DNA from: Idiomarinaceae bacterium HL-53
Lineage (GTDB): Bacteria > Pseudomonadota > Gammaproteobacteria > Enterobacterales > Alteromonadaceae
DNA length: 64,000 bases
Direction of reading: 5' to 3'
Assembly (NCBI GenBank): GCA_001458075.1
Contig: LN899469.1
Location: 2,676,022 to 2,740,021, forward strand
Shown here: positions 1-7,763 of the stretch, one piece after another
Position numbering within the stretch: the first letter of the stretch is position 1
Layout: each line of letters begins with the position of its first letter
The notes under the pieces: model-generated
The model's input: only the letters and a program-made list of their open reading frames with translations
Told to the model about the DNA's origin: nothing
Database searches by the model: none
Made by a program: the position numbers and the translations under genes

Positions 1-112
1 CCAGTGCACCGAATCCTGATAATGACATTTGAGTGAACCGCCAGAGCACTTGGAAATGCCCAAGCGTGAACAGCGCGGTTGGTAGAAAACCGTTAGAGCA
101 CTTTGAGTGCAC
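1..112. promoter_or_regulatory. repeat-rich leader of the parM-like gene (possible operator or centromere)
   Basis: The short leader has recurring small motifs. TTTGAGTG occurs at 28-35 and 102-109. CCAGTGCAC at 1-9 resembles CCAGAGCAC at 41-49. A perfect inverted repeat, GCACT-TTG-AGTGC, lies at 98-110, just before the Shine-Dalgarno sequence. In ParM-type partition loci the centromere, bound by ParR, sits directly upstream of parM and doubles as the operator, so this is a reasonable candidate. That role is inferred from position and repeats. The left edge of the window cuts off anything further upstream. Confidence 0.35.
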
Positions 113-123
113 AGGAGATAAGT

Positions 124-1098
124 ATGTTTGTACTAGGCGTAGATATCGGTTACTCGAACCTGAAGCTGGCAATTGGCCAATCAGGCAGTGAACCGAAAAC
201 CATTATTCTGCCTGCGGGTGCCGGTCCTGCGGATCGCATGCCAGAGCGTATCGGTGGAGGCGATGATGACACTTGTTTGTATGTATCTGTCGATAATGAG
301 CGTTGGGCCGCTGGTGTGCCTGCTGGACGCCTTCAAGGCTGGGAACGAGAGCTTCACCCGGAGTATCCCACCACAAAAACCTATAAGGCACTTTTTCATG
401 CCGCCTTGTTAATGGCTGAAACAGAATCCATCGATTTGGTTGTCACTGGATTACCGGTTTCCCAGTTTCATGAACCACAACGTAAGTCTGACCTTGTGCA
501 GCGTTTAAAAGGTGTCCATCAAGTGACGCCTAAGCGCAGCATCACTGTTCATGACGTCAAAGTGCTGCCGCAGCCTGCCGGTGCCTACATGGATCTGGTT
601 CAAACAGGTGGTGATTTGGGCTTGATTGAAGAAGGTCGCGTCGTCGTCATCGATCCCGGCTTCTTTTCTGTTGACTGGGTTGCCCTTGAGGCCGGAGAAA
701 TTCGCTACAGCTCATCAGGAACCAGTCTTCAGGCAATGTCCGTGCTACTGGAAACGATTGATAAGCTGATTTCGGAAGATCATGGTGCCAAAGTGGGTAT
801 GGATCGACTTGAAAAAGCCATGAGAACCGGCGACTTGCAGGTGCTGCTATTTGGAGAAAAAGTCGATATTTCACCTTATCTGAATGCTGCCATGAAAAAG
901 GTAGCGCCTGTTGCTCTTACAGCCATGCGCCAATCCATGCGTGACGAAAGCATTAATGCGGACTTGGTTTTGATCGCCGGAGGGGGAGCCTTGGCTTATA
1001 AGGAAGCGGCCAAGGAGATTTTTTCACGAAGCAAGATCATCGTGCCGGAACAGTCTGTTTTGGCGAACGTCCGAGGCTTCTGGTTTTATGGGGCCTGA
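124..1098 (+). CDS. ParM/StbA-like actin-family segregation ATPase
   Basis: Predicted 324-residue actin-like ATPase. Its family forms dynamic filaments that push apart plasmid or integrative-element copies. Actin-fold signatures are visible: DIGYSNLK near the N-terminus (phosphate 1), VIDPGFFSVDW around residue 175 (phosphate 2), and the glycine-rich IAGGGALAY near residue 283 (adenosine motif), followed by ANVRGFW at the end. I chose the ATG at 124 because AGGAG at 113-117 is correctly spaced; an in-frame TTG at 103 would place the Shine-Dalgarno sequence inside the gene. The next gene starts 2 bases after the stop and the integrase follows that, so all three are probably one transcript. ParM versus another actin-like clade cannot be resolved by eye. 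Confidence 0.85.
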   Translation: MFVLGVDIGYSNLKLAIGQSGSEPKTIILPAGAGPADRMPERIGGGDDDTCLYVSVDNERWAAGVPAGRLQGWERELHPEYPTTKTYKALFHAALLMAETESIDLVVTGLPVSQFHEPQRKSDLVQRLKGVHQVTPKRSITVHDVKVLPQPAGAYMDLVQTGGDLGLIEEGRVVVIDPGFFSVDWVALEAGEIRYSSSGTSLQAMSVLLETIDKLISEDHGAKVGMDRLEKAMRTGDLQVLLFGEKVDISPYLNAAMKKVAPVALTAMRQSMRDESINADLVLIAGGGALAYKEAAKEIFSRSKIIVPEQSVLANVRGFWFYGA

Positions 1099-1100
1099 TC

Positions 1101-1370
1101 ATGAGAGTTGTCGTCAACATTCCCCCAGGGAGCCACCCAGAACTGCTAAAAGAATTGGAAAAGACGCCGCCACGGGAACGTGCTGAGCGTCTGAGGATGC
1201 TGGCCACCTTTGGCTTAATTCACATGAGCCAACCCAATCTATCAACGACTTCTGCACCGGTGGATGGCCATGCACCAGATGGTGAAGTGACTTCTATGAG
1301 TACAGCGCCAGAACCCAAAGCAGAATCACGTAAACAATCATTAAAATCAAAACTAGGGCTGGGCTTATAA
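1101..1370 (+). CDS. small ParR-like partner of the ParM-like ATPase
   Basis: An 89-residue protein. The N-terminal half is predicted mostly helical and contains PPRERAERLRMLATFGL. The C-terminal half is low-complexity and ends in a basic stretch (ESRKQSLKSKLGLGL). Small basic proteins encoded directly after actin-like ATPases are usually the ParR/StbB adaptor, which binds the centromere and the filament tip. Here that is inferred from position, size and charge; I recognise no specific motif. The gene lies 2 bases after the parM-like stop and 1 base before the integrase start, so translation of the three is likely coupled. Confidence 0.6.
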   Translation: MRVVVNIPPGSHPELLKELEKTPPRERAERLRMLATFGLIHMSQPNLSTTSAPVDGHAPDGEVTSMSTAPEPKAESRKQSLKSKLGLGL

Positions 1371-1371
1371 C

Positions 1372-2613
1372 ATGGCGTTATCAGTTAGCTGGCTCGATGC
1401 CAGGTTAAATAAAGAAGCAAAAGAAACCGTAGTAAAAGCTGACCGAGATGGACTAAGTGCTCGGGTATCGCCCAAGGGCAAAATTGTTTTTCAGTTTCGT
1501 TATCGGTTCGATGGTAAGCAACAGCGGGTAGACATAGGTACTTACCCACTTATGAAGCTTGCTGAAGCTAGGAATGAGCTGGATAGGTTAAGGGCGGTAC
1601 TTGATCAAGGCCGAAACCCAAAGCTCTACCTACAGCAGGAACGGGCCAAGTATTCTGCCAATCAAAGCTTCGAATCGATTTTTCGAGACTGGATAGACTC
1701 TGCCGGTAAGCAAGGGCTAAAGGAGAAAACGTGGCACTACCAAAAACGCAGCAGTGAAATATATTTGCTGCCCCGACTTGGTAAGTACCCATTAACTGAC
1801 ATCAATGAATTGTCCTTACGAAACTGTCTTCGTGAGGTTTCGGAGTCGTCCCCTTCAAACACAGAACGTCTGGTGTCTGTGCTGCACAAGTTTTATGACT
1901 GGCTGATTGATGAACAAATTTTGGAAATTAACGCTGCCGCTGGGATCACAGCAAAAAAGGTTGGCGGTAAGAAAGGCAAACGAACTCGGGTGCTAAACGA
2001 TAACGAGATCAGGATACTTTGGCGCTATTTACATGAGTCAAAAATTACTGAGAAGAACCGCATCTACATAAAATTGCTTCTGCTATTGGGCGGTCGCAAG
2101 GGCGAACTCATTCAAGCTGAAAAGCATCACTTTGACTTGCAATCTGCAATGTGGACAGTGCCCATAGAGATCCGCAAACAAGGTGAGAAAATAGGAGCGC
2201 CGATCATGCGGCCATTAATCAAACCAGCTATCGAGCTGATTGAACTGGCGATGCAGATGAGTAAATCAACTTACTTGTTTCCTGCTAACGGACAAGAGGA
2301 ACTTGCCACAAATGGCTTTGATACCACTATTCCTAACAATGTGAAAATCTGGGCTCGCAGGTCGCTTGGTATTGAGATGGAACACTGGTCTATGCATGAT
2401 CTTCGAAGAACGATGCGAACGCGTATGTCGGCCATCACGACGCAAGAAGTTGCCGAGTTGATGATTGGCCACAGCAAAAAAGGGTTGGATGCTATCTACA
2501 ACCAATATCAGTACCTGGATGAAATGCGTCATGCTTACGACGTTTGGTATCAACAGCTAGAAACCATCATCGAGCCGACAGGCTTTCCATTCAACTGGCG
2601 TTTCGGACAGTAA
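1372..2613 (+). CDS. P4-type tyrosine recombinase (integrase)
   Basis: A 413-residue site-specific recombinase that would integrate and excise the element. The N-terminal ~90 residues match the arm-binding DUF4102 fold (SARVSPKGKIVFQFRYRFDGKQQRVDIGTYP), followed by a SAM-like core-binding domain. The catalytic domain shows Arg in GGRKGEL (~241), Lys in RKQGEK, the HxxR box HDLRR (~341), GHSKKG (~364) and the nucleophile tyrosine in IYNQYQYLDE (~375). It appears complete and active. Unusually, it is the third gene of a partition operon rather than a stand-alone gene. P4-type integrases often lie beside the attachment site, which would place att in the gene-free stretch to the right. I see no tRNA there. 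Confidence 0.93.
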   Translation: MALSVSWLDARLNKEAKETVVKADRDGLSARVSPKGKIVFQFRYRFDGKQQRVDIGTYPLMKLAEARNELDRLRAVLDQGRNPKLYLQQERAKYSANQSFESIFRDWIDSAGKQGLKEKTWHYQKRSSEIYLLPRLGKYPLTDINELSLRNCLREVSESSPSNTERLVSVLHKFYDWLIDEQILEINAAAGITAKKVGGKKGKRTRVLNDNEIRILWRYLHESKITEKNRIYIKLLLLLGGRKGELIQAEKHHFDLQSAMWTVPIEIRKQGEKIGAPIMRPLIKPAIELIELAMQMSKSTYLFPANGQEELATNGFDTTIPNNVKIWARRSLGIEMEHWSMHDLRRTMRTRMSAITTQEVAELMIGHSKKGLDAIYNQYQYLDEMRHAYDVWYQQLETIIEPTGFPFNWRFGQ

Positions 2614-2639
2614 AAGAAAGAGGCTCAGTCCTCTTTCTT
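2614..2639. terminator. perfect 10-bp hairpin between convergent integrase and alpA-like genes
   Basis: AAGAAAGAGG at 2614-2623 pairs perfectly with CCTCTTTCTT at 2630-2639 around a 6-base loop. It starts right after the integrase stop and overlaps the end of the converging small regulator gene. The stem is purine/pyrimidine-rich and its 3' arm gives a short U-rich run, so it could end transcription in both directions. It lacks a long T tract, so termination is only plausible. Confidence 0.5.
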
Positions 2640-2819
2640 CTCATACTCTTCCAAGTCTTCAATGTGCCAAAGCTTGTTTCGTGTATTTCGGTTGATACGA
2701 GGTTGCGGCAAGCTGCCATCTTTTATTCTTCGCCAGAGCGTCGTATAGCTAATGTGGTAACGAGCCATCACTTCGTAAGACGTGAGAAAAGGGGTTACTT
2801 GGTGCGCTACTGCTGTCAT
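2625..2819 (-). CDS. AlpA/MerR-type small DNA-binding protein, likely excisionase or regulator
   Basis: A 64-residue helix-turn-helix protein of the AlpA type. It reads FLTSYEVMARYHISYTTLWRRIKDGSLPQP with the wing residues LWHIEDLEEYE at the end. In P4-like islands such proteins activate the integrase or act as recombination directionality factors. I chose the ATG at 2819 because AGGAG lies 7 bases upstream; longer in-frame starts would overlap that site. The gene converges on the integrase, so its promoter must lie in the repeat-rich region to the right, which could let it autoregulate at those repeats. Confidence 0.8.
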   Translation of the reverse strand: MTAVAHQVTPFLTSYEVMARYHISYTTLWRRIKDGSLPQPRINRNTRNKLWHIEDLEEYEKKED

Positions 2820-2840
2820 CTGCATTCTCCTGAAAATCAA

Positions 2841-3664
2841 TGTAAAGCTATCATCGCCTGATTCATCACTTGTTGATGGTCAGAAAGATGCATGATTTGT
2901 TCAGAAGATCAGCCTTATCAAAACACAAATGTTGCTATTAGGTACTTTTCAGCTCAAACCTATGAATAACAAGGGCTACAAGGCGGTTTGTGTCATGAAA
3001 AGCAATCAACATACCTAACGAGAAAAATTTGTACACACTGTTTGTACACTCGCAACAATGACACATCAAAAACCACAACGACGACCCCTTTAAATTCATA
3101 AACTTACAAACATAAAACTAGAGATAATCGCATTTATTCCGCTTTTGTAATGTCGAAACCATAGTACCAAAAGCCGGAAGTACTTTCTTCATCAAACCCA
3201 GTAGCCACAAGGCCTACAGCCAGATTTGTGTCATGGAATTTTCGCCAAAGGCCTCTAAAACGGAATTTGTACTCAAGTTTGTACACACTTTCCGAGGTTA
3301 CGCTTGAACATCATTGAAAAGCAAAGAAACGAGAAAAAGACAAAAAGCCTTTAAATTCAGTACGTAGAGATGTGATTGTGGTGTGCAATGAAAGGTGATT
3401 TTAAGCGTTGAAAGGCTGGGCGGCATCAGGGTGCGAAATGATAGCGAAGGTGCGTCTTTTCTTGATTTCGTTTAGAAAATCTTGGTTTGTCATGTATCGA
3501 TTCTTTTCGTTTATGCGCTAATTTATAAAGATTAACGGTTATTTTCGCTGATCTGAACTTTATAAACAATCAATGGTTCTGGAATCGGCTCTCCTTGAAT
3601 GCTTTCAACTTATCAAATGCGCCTTGTTCAGTTAAACTGCATGCACTTTTAATAAGGAGTTGCG
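2841..3664. other. gene-free 0.8-kb end of the mobile element with duplicated block
   Basis: No open frame of meaningful size was found on either strand. The stretch contains a duplicated block, listed separately, and the junction between element and chromosome presumably lies in or near it, because the next gene to the right is a housekeeping-type membrane protein. I found no tRNA or tmRNA that could serve as the attachment gene. The final ~120 bases are A+T-rich and must hold the promoter of the DUF368 gene; AAGGAG at 3654-3659 is its ribosome-binding site. Confidence 0.6.
2938..3359 (+). repeat. ~240-bp imperfect tandem duplication with paired TTTGTACAC motifs
   Basis: Two neighbouring blocks share an ordered series of motifs. 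These are GTACTTT..TCAAACC, ACAAGGNCTACA, TTTGTGTCATG (2987 and 3225), two TTTGTACAC-like sites per block (3028 and 3041; 3267 and 3278), and CCTTTAAATTCA (3087 and 3348). Offsets range from 238 to 261 bases, so the copies have diverged by small insertions. The paired TTTGTACAC sites, 11-13 bases apart, look like protein-binding sites, plausibly arm or core sites for the integrase or the AlpA-like protein. The function is inferred. Confidence 0.6.
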
Positions 3665-4549
3665 GTGAATATGAAAGAATATCTCCAATGGGTCATTAAA
3701 GGCGCAGCGATGGGTATGGCCGATGTCGTTCCCGGCGTTTCCGGCGGTACCTTGGCATTTATTTTGGGGATTTATGAGCGTTTTATTAATGCGCTCACCT
3801 CTTTCAACCTGACCGCTGTGAAGCTTTTACTTCGCAGGGAGTTTGTTAAGGCCTGGCAACATATCGACGGGACATTCTTACTTTGTGTATTTGCCGGAAT
3901 CCTGAGTGCTATTTTTAGTTTAGCAACGCTCATTAGCTACCTACTAGAAACCAACCCTGTGCCTTTGTGGAGTTTTTTTAACGGGCTTATTGTCGCATCG
4001 TTTCCAATGCTCATAAAAAATGTGAATTGGAGTGCCTATCGCGGCTTCATTTTCAGCCTTGGTGTTGTGTTTGCTATTATCATTACGTCTCTCACCCCAA
4101 TGCATGCGACCCCTTCCGCATGGATGTTTTTCGGCGCTGGCTTTATCGCGATTTGTGCCATGATCTTACCCGGCATTTCAGGCAGTTTCTTGTTACTCAT
4201 TATGGGGATGTATGCACCCATCACTGCGGCCGTTAGCGAACTTGAACTCGGCGTTCTCATGCTCTTTGCATTGGGTTGTATAACTGGATTATTGCTATTC
4301 TCGCGCGTCTTGAAATGGAGCCTTGCGCGAGCACACGATGCAATGCTCGCATTTCTCTCGGGCATTGTGCTCGGCTCGCTATTCCGTATCTGGCCTTGGC
4401 AAATTGAATCGACCCTACTCACACCCGCGCAGTTCGCGGAACAGACAGGCGAGCATCATTTACTCGCCTCAATTGCTGCCTTTATTTTGGGTGCAGCACT
4501 CATTCAAACACTCCTGCACCTAGAAAAGCTCTTTAAGAGCAAAGACTAA
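3665..4549 (+). CDS. DUF368 family membrane protein, undecaprenyl-phosphate translocase (PopT-like)
   Basis: A 294-residue polytopic membrane protein of the DUF368 family. Characterised members (PopT) return the lipid carrier undecaprenyl phosphate across the cytoplasmic membrane for reuse in peptidoglycan and surface-polysaccharide synthesis. The two diagnostic half-repeats are visible: VVPGVSGGTLAFILGIYERF near residue 22 and ILPGISGSFLLLIMGMY near residue 169. The rest is about eight hydrophobic segments. The GTG start at 3665 is 5 bases after AAGGAG (3654-3659); the ATG two codons later is spaced too far. The gene marks the return to ordinary chromosome. Its stop overlaps the stop of the converging DUF6671 gene by 4 bases. 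Confidence 0.88.
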   Translation: MNMKEYLQWVIKGAAMGMADVVPGVSGGTLAFILGIYERFINALTSFNLTAVKLLLRREFVKAWQHIDGTFLLCVFAGILSAIFSLATLISYLLETNPVPLWSFFNGLIVASFPMLIKNVNWSAYRGFIFSLGVVFAIIITSLTPMHATPSAWMFFGAGFIAICAMILPGISGSFLLLIMGMYAPITAAVSELELGVLMLFALGCITGLLLFSRVLKWSLARAHDAMLAFLSGIVLGSLFRIWPWQIESTLLTPAQFAEQTGEHHLLASIAAFILGAALIQTLLHLEKLFKSKD

Positions 4550-5352
4550 GGGTTACACCAATCACAGAACCGAGGGTCGGCATGTGGCTTCGCCACGTTT
4601 TGTGATTGGCTAAAACCGCATTCAGCACAACTCAATATTTCGGCTTGTGGCTGTTTCGTTGGTAGCGAACACAGTTCACAAGGTAGCCCTTGCTCAATTT
4701 CCTTCACCACAAAATTAGGTGCTTCGCACTCTGGACAGCACGCTTGCAAACGTCGCGCTAAGTCTTCTGCGGCTTCGCGAATCATTTCTTGCCGCTCAGG
4801 GCAATGCATCGCTCGCAAATCCGGTTGCACAGTTAACGGCCAAGTTAATTTCCCGAGCGACTTGGCAATGTCCAGCGCCTTCTCTACTTCCTCAAAAGTT
4901 AAGCCTTTGAGAATCTCATCGTCAATACGAAGTACCCAACGCTGCCCAGTTGCACTTGCCTCTTCGAGCTGAGCCAAGTCGGTAGCGCTTGCCAACGTCA
5001 TCGCTTCACCATGAAACGGGCCACTTGCTCTGGCAAAAATAACACGTTCATACTGAGGTTGGTAATAACAAAGAATTTCTTCATTCCAATTCATAATGCC
5101 GGGCATCGGGCCACCCCCAAACGTTCCTTCGCTGCCCAAGCCAATTTCTAACCCGGTCATTTGAACCGCCTGCTTTGCTTTGGCAAGGGCACAGGCTTCA
5201 GGTGATTGCTTGCGCTCCACCTCACCGGCAAAAGTGCCTAATTGGTCGGTGTCCCAATTCGCATTTTCTACTACACGAATTCCTAGTGAGCGCAAAGGAG
5301 GTGCGATCAATTTCCCTTTTTCATGCTGAGTGACTAGCACTGCAAATGGCAT
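4546..5352 (-). CDS. DUF6671 zinc-ribbon protein, third gene of the dab operon
   Basis: A 268-residue cytoplasmic protein of the DUF6671 family, whose function is unknown. The N-terminal part carries the family signature NWDTDQLGTFAGEVERK and LEIGLGSEGTFGGGP. The C-terminal ~70 residues carry paired cysteines (CCPEC, CELC, CAEC, CDWC) that should form two zinc ribbons. The gene begins 11 bases after dabA stops, on the same strand, so it is almost certainly co-transcribed with the inorganic-carbon transporter. A role in that system, for example metal handling or regulation, is only inferred from the operon. Confidence 0.75.
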   Translation of the reverse strand: MPFAVLVTQHEKGKLIAPPLRSLGIRVVENANWDTDQLGTFAGEVERKQSPEACALAKAKQAVQMTGLEIGLGSEGTFGGGPMPGIMNWNEEILCYYQPQYERVIFARASGPFHGEAMTLASATDLAQLEEASATGQRWVLRIDDEILKGLTFEEVEKALDIAKSLGKLTWPLTVQPDLRAMHCPERQEMIREAAEDLARRLQACCPECEAPNFVVKEIEQGLPCELCSLPTKQPQAEILSCAECGFSQSQNVAKPHADPRFCDWCNP

Positions 5353-5363
5353 TTTATCTCTCC

Positions 5364-7763
5364 TTACGGCTGACTATTAGGTTGCCACGCGCCTTGGTAG
5401 AAACGCATGAGAGGCTCGCCTTGCTGCCATTGCAGCAAGTGAATCCAGTCGTTATTAATGAGGCTTTCAAGATCTGGGTGCTGCTCAATAATTTTAGCAA
5501 TCGCTGCTTGCGGTGCTGCAATCACAACCGTGAGACGCTGCGGTGTATGCAACCAACGCTCTCCATCGAACACCGATTGCTTCGCAAGGCCAATTCTTAG
5601 GTCGCCACCATTGCCTTCAAATACACCAATGCTGCCGCCTACCGCGTTATGCAGTACCTTGTTCCCACTCCCAAACTTCAAAGGCTCCGTAACAGAAAGG
5701 TTGTATTGCATATTAATCCAATGCCCAACCACCATAGGCGCTGTCATTAATAAGGTAAGTACGCTCCAGTTCTCGTCTTTCTCGGCATGATAGTCATGCA
5801 AAAAAGTACGCCCTTCTAGATTAATTCCTCGAGTCCAAGTGCGGGGCGCCATAATAAAAGCTGCATTGTCTGCCAACCCCCACTCTGGACGTTGTTGTGA
5901 CCAATCATGCGCGCGCTTGCGCAGCAACTTGTCTAACGCTTCGGTATTCCAAGCAGACTTTTCTGGCTCGAAACGCACTAATCGTTCTCGTTGAGCAAGC
6001 GCACGCGCCTTCCCTAACACGTCTTTAATCGGCAGCGGAAAGTCGTGTTGCGGTAATTCGTCAAGTAATTCAATATCGTCGGTCGTGGTGTTATGAAGTG
6101 CCGGTACAAACCTTGTTTCTGCAGGCACTTGCATGCCTCGCTCACGCAGCAAGTGGCGAACCTCTACATTATTCAGAATCTGAGCCAACACGCGAGAATT
6201 CACCTCACCACTCTGCCCACAACAAGCCCCGCAATCGAGTGCTGCGGCTTGCAAGTTGTTGCAAGACTGACTCCCATGCCCCACTAAAAGTACTAAAGGC
6301 GCAAAACGATCGAAGCTCATCGCGGTAATAACCGATACAGCGATATCTGCAAGCTCAGACGCAGCCAATGTGTCTTCACTTCCGAGTACGCGCCAATTTT
6401 TCACATGGCTTAAATCATTCACCACGTGAGAAAGGGTCCGCCCGCGGAGTAATTTGGGCGCATATGCCAAGCCCATACTCTCAACCATTGAGAAGGCTGA
6501 GGGGGCGGCTTGCGCCCACGTTTGTATGCGCGCTTTCTTGTTTAAACGCTCAACTCGTGCTCGCACCTCATGGCGCTCCAAAGCTTCTTCCACTCGAAGT
6601 GCAGGGCTTAACAACCCTGGGGTTTGTGAGCGAACCATTGCGCTTCCCTGTGGCTGGTACGCGAGTGGCACACCAAAAAATCCAGCAAAGCCTTTCGTTT
6701 CTATTCCTTCATGCTGGCTCTCGAGAGCACGACGAATCACTTCCGAGCGCACATCAATACAGAAAACAGCCTGTAACCAAGGTGAACGATCTTCATGCTC
6801 TGCAGGTTTTGCACCTTTAAAGGCACTTTCGAGTTGCAGTTGATATTCAATTTCTAATGCAAGTTGCCAAACTTGCACCACCTGCAAATGCGCACGATTC
6901 GTTTCGACCACCTCATCAAACTTTAACCACTGCTTTTGCCAAGCTTGCACACTTCGCTCAAATAAAAGAACATCGAAACGTTTAAGGTAAGTAAAAACGA
7001 GCCATTCCCAGGCCATACGAATTGCCAATAGCTCACGCATTTCACCTTGCTGAACATGGCTTGCGAAATAACTATCGCCAGTGGGCGTGTGATTTTGCCA
7101 CTCACGGTAAGCAACCCAAGAAGCCCACCCATGAATGTCGTAGAGGCAGGAAAGCGCAAACGCTTCTTCGAAATCAGGCGCAATGTCGAGTTCCTGTTGC
7201 ACCTTCGTAATTGTTTCTTCAGGATCGCTTGGCAGCTCATTCAAAAGTTTTCTCAGCTTAGGAGCGGAGAGTACAATAGAAAGACCGTAATCCACGCGAG
7301 TCACGTCTAACCAATGCGCATAGAGTGGTGCACCTTTTTCTAAGTCTGCCTTTCCCAGCATGGGCCGCAGCGATTGAAAATGTGCAGCACAGAATTGACT
7401 AATCTGATGCACGATTTCTTCCTGCCAGCGCATGTAATGCACGTCGCGAAAGTTATCTACTTGTGCAGAGAAGAGAGTTAATGACACAGGTGCTTGCTGC
7501 TGCTGTAAACGACTTACTAGCTGCTCTGGGGTTTCATTTACACCAACACGGGCCGCTGCCTGTTTTAAGCTCGATTGGGTAATTCGCCCCTGCTGAAACA
7601 ACGCTAAAAAGAAATCCGACGAGGCGAAGCCATTCACATTTGCCACCGTTTTTAGCTCTGCGGCAGTTTTTAAATAGGGCTGTTCCTTAAATTTCCACCA
7701 CGGATTAACCGCAATGCTTTGATCAAGGGGCCACGTAGGCGCAATAAGATCAGTTGCTCGCAT
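5364..7763 (-). CDS. dabA: DabA, carbonic-anhydrase-like subunit of the DAB inorganic-carbon uptake system
   Basis: A 799-residue DUF2309 protein. DabA sits on the inner face of the membrane with DabB and is proposed to hydrate CO2 unidirectionally, so that bicarbonate accumulates in the cytosol. The predicted zinc-site residues are present: Cys and Asp in FCIDVRSE near residue 335, His in VGHGSQS near 495, and Cys in LDCGACCG near 510. Length matches the family. The start overlaps the end of dabB by 14 bases, showing translational coupling. DAB systems occur in autotrophs and also in heterotrophs, where they support anaplerotic carboxylation at low CO2. No carbon-fixation genes are visible here. 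Confidence 0.93.
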   Translation of the reverse strand: MRATDLIAPTWPLDQSIAVNPWWKFKEQPYLKTAAELKTVANVNGFASSDFFLALFQQGRITQSSLKQAAARVGVNETPEQLVSRLQQQQAPVSLTLFSAQVDNFRDVHYMRWQEEIVHQISQFCAAHFQSLRPMLGKADLEKGAPLYAHWLDVTRVDYGLSIVLSAPKLRKLLNELPSDPEETITKVQQELDIAPDFEEAFALSCLYDIHGWASWVAYREWQNHTPTGDSYFASHVQQGEMRELLAIRMAWEWLVFTYLKRFDVLLFERSVQAWQKQWLKFDEVVETNRAHLQVVQVWQLALEIEYQLQLESAFKGAKPAEHEDRSPWLQAVFCIDVRSEVIRRALESQHEGIETKGFAGFFGVPLAYQPQGSAMVRSQTPGLLSPALRVEEALERHEVRARVERLNKKARIQTWAQAAPSAFSMVESMGLAYAPKLLRGRTLSHVVNDLSHVKNWRVLGSEDTLAASELADIAVSVITAMSFDRFAPLVLLVGHGSQSCNNLQAAALDCGACCGQSGEVNSRVLAQILNNVEVRHLLRERGMQVPAETRFVPALHNTTTDDIELLDELPQHDFPLPIKDVLGKARALAQRERLVRFEPEKSAWNTEALDKLLRKRAHDWSQQRPEWGLADNAAFIMAPRTWTRGINLEGRTFLHDYHAEKDENWSVLTLLMTAPMVVGHWINMQYNLSVTEPLKFGSGNKVLHNAVGGSIGVFEGNGGDLRIGLAKQSVFDGERWLHTPQRLTVVIAAPQAAIAKIIEQHPDLESLINNDWIHLLQWQQGEPLMRFYQGAWQPNSQP

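Larger units (their letters stand above)
1..3640. mobile_element. end of an integrated mobile element with partition and integration genes
   Basis: The ParM-like, ParR-like, integrase and AlpA-like genes form a typical end module of an integrative element or island. The rest lies left of the window. The right boundary is placed near 3640 only because the next gene is chromosomal in character. No direct repeat pair can be tested with one end in hand. Confidence 0.65.

Noticed and set aside
2544..2861. 105-residue plus-strand frame after the integrase
   Set aside because: It overlaps the integrase end and the whole AlpA-like gene, which has a clear helix-turn-helix and ribosome-binding site on the other strand.
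3361..3660. a tRNA as attachment gene for the integrase
   Set aside because: I looked for a cloverleaf and a CCA-ending acceptor stem and saw none on either strand.
6368..6843. two long plus-strand frames of 129-150 residues
   Set aside because: Both lie antisense inside dabA, with arginine- and serine-rich low-information translations typical of shadow frames.
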